The notes under the pieces: generated by a model
Databases searched by the model: none
Told to the model about the DNA's origin: nothing
Seen by the model: only the letters and a program-made list of their open reading frames with translations
Source: Pigoraptor vietnamica
Taxonomy: Eukaryota > Opisthokonta > Filasterea
Reading direction: 5' to 3'
DNA length: 47,051 nt
Assembly (NCBI GenBank): GCA_943704525.1
Contig: CALSCQ010001123.1
Span: 1 to 47,051 of the forward strand
In this document: piece by piece, positions 34,503 to 42,053 of the stretch
Layout: the number at the start of each line of letters is the position of its first letter
Position numbering within the stretch: the stretch's first letter is position 1
Translations under genes and position numbers: made by a program

Positions 34503-35125
34503 CGTGTGCGTGTGTGTGTGCGCGTGTGTGTTTGTGTGCGTTTGTGTGTCTGTGCAGTGTGTGTCCGTCCGTGTGTGTCTGTGATGCATCGGTGTGAGCG
34601 CATGTATGCGTATGTGTGTGCAGGGTATATGCATGTGTGTGTTTGTGTGTGCGTGTGTCACGATGTGTTTTATGCGGACTTCTGCATTGTGAGCCAAAAT
34701 GTCTGACGTGCGTTATATTGCTCATGTGCGCTCCACTTGACAAAGGTTCTGCGCACTGGGAGGCCTACTACACCTTTTCGCAAACGAATCGGCCGGTGCA
34801 CAACATTATTGACGCCGAGTTTGAGTTCAAGGACGGGAAAATCGTGCGACACACGTGAGTAGCGTTCTGAAGAGGCGTGTCCCGGTCTCTGGGTTGCTTG
34901 GCTGAACCGCACTGGCGCAGAGACACGTTCGACTTCTGGCGGTGGGCTGGCCAGGCGCTCGGGCTGTCTGGACGGCTGCTGGGGTGGACGTCGTTCATGC
35001 AGAACGCGGTGCGCTCGAAGGCCGCCGCGGGCCTCGACGCGTACATTGCCAAACGCGGCCTGGACCCCAACGCACCCGCTGTGGCGCCCGCTGCGGCAGA
35101 GGGGGCCGTTGCGTCCTCGCAATAG
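33949..35125 (+). CDS. NTF2-like/SnoaL-like superfamily protein
   Basis: Four exons (33949-34116, 34187-34361, 34746-34854, 34921-35125) give 218 residues. The middle is a typical SnoaL-like cone-shaped fold: [84 protein letters not shown], then [10 protein letters not shown] and a C-terminal helix. Relatives are mostly bacterial proteins of unknown function, some polyketide cyclases or steroid isomerases. A second in-frame ATG at 34063 begins right at the domain ([10 protein letters not shown]) and may be the true start; the preceding 38 residues have no known motif. It is divergent from an SDR gene, a pairing seen often in bacteria. Intron 3 is swollen by GT repeats. Confidence 0.8.
34409..34657 (+). 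repeat. GT-rich microsatellite in intron 3 of the NTF2-like gene
   Basis: About 250 nt of GT with scattered GC, AT and TT interruptions, including two copies of a CATG-flanked boundary near 34458. It makes this 384-nt intron several times longer than its neighbours. Confidence 0.9.
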
Positions 35126-35797
35126 AGTTCGTCTTGCGCTAGCATGCCTTGTCCAGCTGAATGGAACCGGAGTGGCCCTAATTGCACGCGATGCTGAGCT
35201 CAATGTTATTTTTATAGGGCACGATGGCAACATAGTGTTAGGCCACTGCGCTTCCCCAGCGTACGCGCTCTGCACCGAGGCCGCGGCACGGTATAGTTGC
35301 ATTATTCCGCTACCATGCGGTACTGTCCTCCATGCGGACAATCCCGCGGCGGTTTTGGCGGCGCCAGTACAGCCGGCTGGGGTCGCGACTGGAGTTATGC
35401 ACACCTTCATTGTCGGATACCAATTCGTCTCGATCGATGTACCGTTTCCTGGGTGAACCCTTTGGCTTCGTATTTCGAGCCTAATCGTTCGCGTTGTGCG
35501 TGTTTACGTTATTGTCCCTGACTGCGAGTGCGAGGTAACAGGGCCCCGACTCTGATTGGTCGCGATCATGGCCGGACACAAAATTTTTTCGGAAGTTCCG
35601 GCGCAGCGAAACGTCGCACTTCTGGCAGCCGAACCTCGCGCATACTGTATATGCTTCCTTCCGTGCAATGGCTTCATTGGATCATCTCTGAAAAGCAACG
35701 ACTCATTCGACGCCTTATCGAGAATTGCGCTGTCTTCCCCGAGTCGCGGCTGATTAGACGAACTACCGAGAACTGCCCAGATTGCCGCCGGACGGAA
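35126..35797. promoter_or_regulatory. NTF2-like 3' end and aminotransferase promoter/5' end
   Basis: About 670 bp. No domain was recognised in any frame. An ATTGG (reverse CCAAT) sits at 35555-35559. The frame of the aminotransferase is open upstream to 35651 (ATG) and carries a duplicated 32-nt segment (35699-35730 and 35747-35778) encoding RLIRR..ENC twice; this may be coding or 5' UTR. Confidence 0.45.
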
Positions 35798-37628
35798 ATG
35801 CCTCTCGCACACACAAAGCAAGCGGTCGCCAAACCGGCTTCGACGATTCCATCGACTTTAGCCGTGAAAGGGCGGGTGCTCAATACGTATCGCAGCAATC
35901 CTGATGTGCAACGCGCAGCATTGCGAATTGCCCTTCGCGCCGAGAAAGATGCCGAGGAGGACGACACGGAGTTTCGGCGCGCCGCAGCGCACCACGAGGG
36001 CCTCCAGACGTTCAAAAACTGGCTTGCGACCATCTCACCCGAGAAAACCATGATGCACGCGGCAGCCGACGAGATCCACCTCGGCTTTGGCCTTCCCGAC
36101 GACACGCTCCTCGGGCTGGGACTGGAGGCGCTGCGGGTGGCTGCGGACATTCGCCTGGTTGGTGCCGCACTGGCTATCCCCCCCTCCCCGCTCACAGACA
36201 CACACATACTCTCTCTCTCTCTCACCCATATTTGCAATCATAACGGGCCCATTCACCACCTTACCCTCCCCTTCCCATTGCAGCGGGAACCAGAGGCGTG
36301 GGCGCTCCTCGAGTATGGACCGCAGGAGGGCGACGCCGACTTTCTGCGGTCGCTGGCCGCGTACCTCACGCAGCAGTACGGCTCCATGGTGCAGAGGTAC
36401 GTTCGCAATACCTTTGATTTCAATGGAACCGGCGCCTCTGACATTCGGCGCCGCACCACAGCGACCACCTCATCGCCACCAATGGCGCGACGGCAGGCCT
36501 TGCATTCATCTGCCAGCAGTTTGCGCGGACTGGAAGCACCGTCTACGTCGAAGACCCGACCTTCTTCATAGCGTTAGACATGTTCCGCGAGTTTGGGCTG
36601 CGGGCGGTGCCCATCGAGTGCGACGACGAGGGCGTTTCTGTCGCCGCACTAGAAGCGCAACTTGCGAGCGACGCTGCCGACGGGGCGCTCAAGGAGTGCG
36701 CGTTCGGCTACGCAGCGCTCGTGTACCTCATTCCGACCTTCCAGAACCCAACGGGCCGCGTCATGTCCGACGCGCGCCGTCGCGCCATCGCCGGCTTCGC
36801 AAAGGCGAAGGGCCTCCTCGTCGTGTGCGACGACGTGTACGACTGCCTCGCATACATCGAGGGCGGCCGCGCCACTCTTCCACCGCGCCTTAGCGAGTAC
36901 GATCCCGAGGGACTTAACGTGATCTCGAACGGATCGTTCTCAAAGGTCGGTTGGTGCGACGTGGCAGCCCGTCACACGTGACTCACTCTGACGCATTCAC
37001 TCACACAACGACACACCATGACAGCTGTTCGGGCCGGGCCTGCGCCTCGGATGGATGGAGAGCGGACCGCACCTCCGCTCCATCATGCTCAACAGGTGCG
37101 TGAACGTCTCCGGCGCAGAAGACCTCCCCTGTTGCTGTAAACACGCCACGTATTAGCTCGGGTACCTACGATGTGCGCACTCACACCCCTTACCTTGTCA
37201 CTCCCAGTGCCTTCCTCAACAGCAGTGGGTCCATGAACCACATGACGAGTGGCATCCTTCAGGCGGCTATGGCATCGGGGCTTGCCGGCGAAGTCTTGAA
37301 CCTCCACCGGTCCGCGTACGCGGCGCGTCGAGAGGCGCTTCTCGGCGTGCTTCGCGACGAGCTGCCGCGGGAGTGCGATGCGTCCTCTGCACCGGGGGGC
37401 ATGTTCGTGTGGGTCCGCCTTCCCGAGAACGCGTGCGCGGGTGCGCTGCTGCAACTGTGTCTCGCCAAGTACCACGTGCGCTTCCAGCCCGGCATCCTCT
37501 TCTCTGCGGCGCACCGTTTCGGCAACTGCGCCCGCCTTTCATTTGCACCGTACCCACGGTCGACGGTGGCCGAGGGCGCGCGTCGCTTCTGTGCCGCCGT
37601 GCGAGAGTATCTCGCCGGAATGCAGTGA
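35798..37628 (+). CDS. PLP-dependent class I/II aminotransferase
   Basis: Five exons (35798-36157, 36284-36396, 36462-36945, 37025-37095, 37208-37628) give 482 residues. Fold-type I motifs in order: IHLGFGLPDD, LEYGPQEGDADFLRSLAAYL, ATNGATAGLAFICQQF (PLP phosphate region), YVEDPTFFIALDMF, YLIPTFQNPTGRVMSDARR (substrate and PLP contacts), CDDVYDCLAY (Asp for the pyridine N, Tyr for O3'), SNGSFSK-LFGPGLRLGW with Schiff-base K319 as the last codon of exon 3, and RLSFAPYP with the carboxylate-binding Arg. The layout is that of the aromatic/2-aminoadipate aminotransferase-like family with fungal and bacterial MocR-like relatives. The true substrate is unknown. The start is uncertain: ATG 35651 is in frame and would add 49 residues. 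The first donor (gttggt) is weak. Confidence 0.87.
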
Positions 37629-37845
37629 CATGCGTAGTGAGAGCATTTTGCAGTAAACGAAATCAGGCACGGATCACCCGCGTCACGTGATCGTTTGAAT
37701 TTTTTGGCGTGGCTTCAGGAGTCTTCAGGTTCAAACCTCATTGCGCTTGCATAAGCTGTCCGTCTTGACGCGACTCTCCTGCAACCGTTGCCGCGCGCGT
37801 CTCTTCCTGTCGCGCTGTTCGAGCCCCTCTGTAAGGCGAACGAGA
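37629..37845 (+). promoter_or_regulatory. Promoter of the bHLH-hemopexin-SAM gene
   Basis: A 217-bp gap holding the aminotransferase 3' end and the next promoter. It contains the palindromic E-box TCACGTGA (37683-37690), about 155 bp before the ATG, of the kind the downstream bHLH protein would be expected to bind. Confidence 0.45.
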
Positions 37846-38892
37846 ATGGACAACCCCGCACCCGTTCTGGGCATCGCGAAGGTGAGGCAGCCAAGGCAGC
37901 ACTTTCGAGATGGCGGTGAAGAATGTGCATCAGTCAAGTTCGTATTATTATTATTGAGCGAAGTGCGGCGTCAACTTACGCTCAAAGTTTGCCGTCTTAT
38001 TTGGTCAGGCACGGTACACGTACGCACCCACAGTCGCGCCTGCCGCTGGCGCGCGCACTGCCCTTGCGCCGCTGGCGACGCTTGGCAGCATTCCGCCTCT
38101 GCCCCCTCACCTTCCCGCGCACGGAGTCGCTGCGTGGACCCAATTCGCACCGCCGCTCTCAATCGCACCGGACGGTGCTGTCGCTGGTAACGTACCCATC
38201 GCGCCCAATGGCCCTGCCCCGGTGCCTCTCGTGTCACAGTCTCGCAAGCGGCCCGCGTCCGATGTCATTATGCTCGACAAGAAGGAGAGGTGCGGTGCCC
38301 AGCGCGGCTGCGCGTTGTTCAGTCGCGTCTGTCCGAGGTGGTGTTATGTGGAGTGACCTCTCTGGGGCACTGTTAACACTGACTGGACTTCCTGATGGTC
38401 GCTACTGCACCGTGCTTTATGCGGGCCAAGTAATCTGAGTCCACTTTCTTTCACACCTGATGCGCTTTTAGACGCCGACTGCGCCACAATGCGTTTGAGA
38501 GCAAGCGGCGAGAGGAGCTCGGCAAGTGCTTTGACCGGCTCGCAGCAGTGCTAGAGACCCAGACAACGCTTGTGCGCGATGCGACGAAGCCGTTCAAGAA
38601 CTATCTTGTGCTGACTGCCGCCGACATCATCGAATCACTTGCGCGAGACAACGAGTGGGTTTTTCCTGCACTTCTAAGCCTTTCTGTGTGCGTAGAGAGG
38701 GGGAGGGGATAGCGGGAGAGAGGGAGCGAGAGAGAGGAATGACGCCTCGCTTTCCGGCTAACACAACACGTGCGTTCCTGCACACGTGCTCTAACTCTTT
38801 GGATGCGGGGACACACACGCACACCCACCCACCCGCGCATCCATCCACCCACCCACCACGCATACACACGCACACACACGCACACACACACA

Positions 38893-38939
<47 letters not shown>

Positions 38940-40984
38940 ACTCACTCTGTAGTCTCACGACGTAAGCGCATTTTCCCACGCGCACGTTCAATCATGCACG
39001 CGTGTTTGATTGGGAGCGTGCGTGGGCTTTGGCATACATTTCTTTTATTTTCTGCTACAATTCCGTTACCGACCGTTCGCTTAATTTTCGTTTCATTCAC
39101 GCCAGGGCTCTCCGCGCAACTGTCGCTGACCTCGAGCGCCGCATGGAATTGCTTGATCCAGTTAGTGCACTTCTATGCGATCCTCCTCTCTTCAATTCAC
39201 CGCCGCTCGCCTTCGGTGACGACACCGAGGACATTTTCAAGGCCCTTGGTGCGTTATCTCTGTTCGTGTGGGTGGGTTTCACGCACTTGTTTAACTGATT
39301 GTTTGCATGACGCAGGAATAGGCAAGGAGGATGACACCATCTCGAAAAATTTTGTCGGCATCGTGGTACGTGTTGTGCCTTGCTTCGATGCTGAAGTCTT
39401 CGTCAGTGCTTATCTGATGTGTTTTTACCGCCTGTGGGCAATTATGACGTTTCTTGCACTCGCCAACTATTCTGCTGCAGCTCCAAAACGGGAAGCTGTA
39501 TATGTTCGACCGCATTGACCCTGGGTATCCGGCGCCCGTTACCCCCGCGAAATGGCCTGGCGTGTTCGTTGGCGGTATCGATGCGGCATTACAGTGGGGT
39601 CCTAACAGGACGCTGTTGTTCTCGGGAGAGCAGTATTCGATTTACGATATGCAGGTGGGCCCATCTCTGGCACCATTTTGTACTCGCATGCCTTCGAACT
39701 GACAGGGGATCCGCGCCTGGCGTCCCTTTGCAGGAGGACCGCGTGGAGCCTGGTTACCCTCGCCTGATTTCAGAAGGATTTCCAACACTTTCGTTTAGGC
39801 GATTGGACGGCGCTGTTAATTGGGGGAACGGCAAGGCATACTTCTTCTTCAACGGATACTATGTGCGGTATGTGCCTCCCACGCACAATCCGTGATCACT
39901 GGAACTATCTTTCTACGTACTTCTTATCTTTGAAAGAACGGATTTTTCCTCGCTTGCGAAATTTCGAACCTGTATCAATCGACATGTTGGCATTGTCCTG
40001 TCTTTCGTTGCTGCACAGTCACGCCCTAACTCCGACGCCTTTGTGGCTGCGCAGTTACGACATTGCCGCAGACCGGCAAGACGAAGGATATCCACGCCTC
40101 ATCGCTGACGGGCAATGGAATGAGATGCTTGCCCTTTGCAACGGTCTTACTATGTCGTCAGTACGCTGGCCCGTGTGCTGGAACAACGGCCGCGCTTATC
40201 TCTTCAACAAGGACGGGACGTATATCAGGTATTGGTTGTTGCCACTGCGTGGTGTCCGACCCCTCAGTTTGTGCTGACGTGTTGCCTGGCGCAGGTACGA
40301 TCTGGCCAACCTCAAGCTTACGAAAGTAAGCCTCCAAGAATGGACATCCTACCAACGTATTGTGCAGTCAAAGGGTGATGCGCAGCGAGGGCGGACTGCT
40401 GCTGGTGAGCTGAATCGTTGTCAGTGCTGGCTGTAAGTTCTTAAAGTTGACTAATCTAATTGTTGCGGTCTCTGCTGTGAATTTATTGCAGCTGTTGGTG
40501 CTTGGCTAAGTTCCGTGGGTCTGGGCGACTGCGTTGCATGCATCATGCGTGAAAAGGTCACTTTCGATGACCTCAGGAATATGGTGCGTTTCAAACTTAC
40601 ACTGTGCGTAATTCACACCAGTCTGATCAGCGCTGCGTAAGGTTCTATTGTAATCAGTTTACAATCTGCGTCCTTTTGCTAACGTGCATGTTACTGCGCA
40701 GTCCGATGCCGACTTGGAGCACATAGGCATTGCAGATCCCTCTGCACGTGTCACGATTCTGCAAGCTGCTCGTGATGGGCTGTTTCCTGTGCCGCCGCCA
40801 TTGGACAACGACTCAGCGCGTTCGTAAGTCGATCAATCATGCGCGGCCGACTCTGTCTGATGTCTCGGCCGTGTTCAGTTCCCCGGCACGACGTCCGGCG
40901 TCAGACGCGACTCGCGGAAATGAATGGGACGGGGGCCTGGCTCCCACGCCAGTAGTCACTTCACTGCGCCACGTCAGCCACTGA
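37846..40984 (+). CDS. bHLH-leucine zipper protein with hemopexin repeats and a SAM domain
   Basis: Twelve exons (37846-37881, 38009-38289, 38472-38654, 39106-39248, 39316-39365, 39481-39654, 39734-39867, 40055-40228, 40295-40404, 40492-40583, 40702-40823, 40879-40984) with all phases agreeing give 534 residues. Residues 13-95 are Ala/Pro-rich. A bHLH basic region follows, RRRLRHNAFESKRREEL, with H111, E115 and R119 in the E-box contact spacing, helix 1, a loop, helix 2 (TAADIIESLARDNEAL) running into a short zipper to about 180. Residues 232-410 are hemopexin-like blades: DPGYPAPV/GGIDAAL, VEPGYPRLI/FFFNGYYVRYDIA, DEGYPRLIADGQW/AYLFNKDGTYIRYDL. A SAM domain (about 429-487, WLSSVGLGDCVACI...LEHIGI) follows, then a disordered tail. 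There is no signal peptide. If the last intron is retained the frame ends at 40827. I know of no described protein with this architecture. Confidence 0.85.
38805..38945 (+). repeat. CA/CT microsatellite in intron 3 of the bHLH gene
   Basis: A CA/CCCA-rich run passes into a pure CT run (about 38894-38934) within the 451-nt intron 38655-39105, the longest of this gene. Confidence 0.9.
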
Positions 40985-41568
40985 CTCGCACTCGGTTAAC
41001 CGACCATGCACAATACAATCGTTCACGCGGCGTACTGAGAACTGTTAAGACAGTCCATGTCAGCCGCCGGCGCCCCGGCTGAACTCAGGCAGCCTGATCC
41101 GATGTAGATTCGTCTGCCTGATCACCGTGGCACGGCCGGCCCACTGCGCCAGCGGCCGAGCCCGCCGTTGTCCGGACAATGTCACTCCCCTGGGGCACAT
41201 TATTTATAGCATCGCCCTCTTAATTTAGTAGTCGGTGGGGGTGTGGTCCCAGAGGCAGACTATTTATATCGACGTTAATGTCAATTTTAGTAATCCGCGG
41301 GGGTGTGGTCACAGGAGGACAATTGCGGGCGAATTTAGACTGTGCGTGTGGAGGAAAATTGATCAAAATTCAATGCGTTCCGACGTCTGGAGTACGGCCG
41401 GCCGAGAGGACAATGCTGAACACGTGTACTACTCAATCATGTCCGCCGGGGGCTCACTTTAGCGCCTCTCCTCATCTAAAGAGGAAAACAAGAACAGTCA
41501 AGGCGTTGAAGGTTGGACCGCACACTCAGTCAGTAGTCATCGTCAGATTCTGTGCTCGCTCGTACACC
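40985..41568. other. Intergenic region before the cupredoxin-like frame
   Basis: 584 bp without a recognised gene. It contains a two-unit 60-bp tandem repeat (separate entry) and presumably the promoter for the cupredoxin-like frame; no TATA box at a usual distance is clear, although TATTTATA occurs in the repeat. Confidence 0.5.
41201..41320. repeat. Two-unit 60-bp imperfect tandem repeat
   Basis: Units 41201-41260 and 41261-41320 both begin TATTTATA and share a core of the form TTTAGTA followed by GGGGGTGTGGTC and CAGAGG/CAGGAGG. They differ at many sites, mostly in the first third, so the duplication is old or only the core is conserved. Confidence 0.85.
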
Positions 41569-42033
41569 ATGCGTCTGCGCATTCTCCTGGCGATTGCGCT
41601 GGTCGGCGTGGGCGCTGCGTTCGCGCAGTACCCCGACGACAGCAGCGTCGACGAGGACTCGGACGGCGGCGGCCTTGGCTGGGTCATTGTGGACCGGCAC
41701 GACAGACGGGATCGATGGCGCCGTGGGGTCGACCGGCCCCGACTCCCCGAATGGCCAGGCTGGTGCAACCAGGACGACGTGGACTGTCGCCGCGAAGAGC
41801 AAGTCGTTCTCTCCGAACACGCTGTTCATTGTCGTCGGCGACACGGTGAAATGGACGTCGCTGAAGGCCGGAGGCCACAACCGGTGCGGCAGATCACGTC
41901 GCTGTCGAAATGCGGTTCGAACAAGAGCGGGGGGTTCTCGAGTGGAAGCGCGGGCGCTGTCGACACGTTTTCGATGGTATTCAACACGGCAGGGACATAC
42001 CTTTACAAGTGCGACGTGAGTGTCCGCGCATAG
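41569..42033 (+). CDS. Cupredoxin-like secreted protein, reading frame disturbed
   Basis: From ATG 41569 a clear signal peptide (MRLRILLAIALVGVGAAFA, cleavage before QYPDD) leads into an acidic stretch. An intron from 41683 or 41689 to 41758 (ggccag acceptor) restores the frame of WTVAAKSKSFSPNTLFIVVG, DTVKWTSLKAGGHN, the first half of a cupredoxin with the His ligand. Near 41885 the coding signal shifts frame without a plausible intron; it continues as ITSLSKCGSNKSGGFSSG, then FNTAGTYLYKC with the Cys ligand, and stops at 42031. The usual His and Met after the Cys are missing, although FVMVCGTAVA in another frame just downstream looks like the last strand. Cupredoxins bind copper for electron transfer. 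This copy is decayed, carries sequence errors, or is joined to the next gene in a way I cannot resolve. Confidence 0.5.
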   Translation: MRLRILLAIALVGVGAAFAQYPDDSSVDEDSDGGGLGWVIVDRHDRRDRWRRGVDRPRLPEWPGWCNQDDVDCRREEQVVLSEHAVHCRRRHGEMDVAEGRRPQPVRQITSLSKCGSNKSGGFSSGSAGAVDTFSMVFNTAGTYLYKCDVSVRA

Positions 42034-42053
42034 ATTACGCCTCCGGATTTGTC

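Noticed and set aside
34378-34706. Cys/Val-rich open frames in the NTF2-like intron
   Set aside because: They are translations of a GT microsatellite inside a well-supported intron.
37729-37738. tRNA B-box-like GGTTCAAACC
   Set aside because: No A-box at a proper distance and no cloverleaf can be drawn.
41884-41897. A 9-nt GTGCGGCAG mini-intron in the cupredoxin frame
   Set aside because: Removing 9 nt does not correct the frame, and all credible introns here are 55 nt or longer.
42016-42033. An 18-nt gtgagt...tag intron after the cupredoxin Cys
   Set aside because: Far shorter than any supported intron, and the frame after it does not read into the downstream coding sequence.
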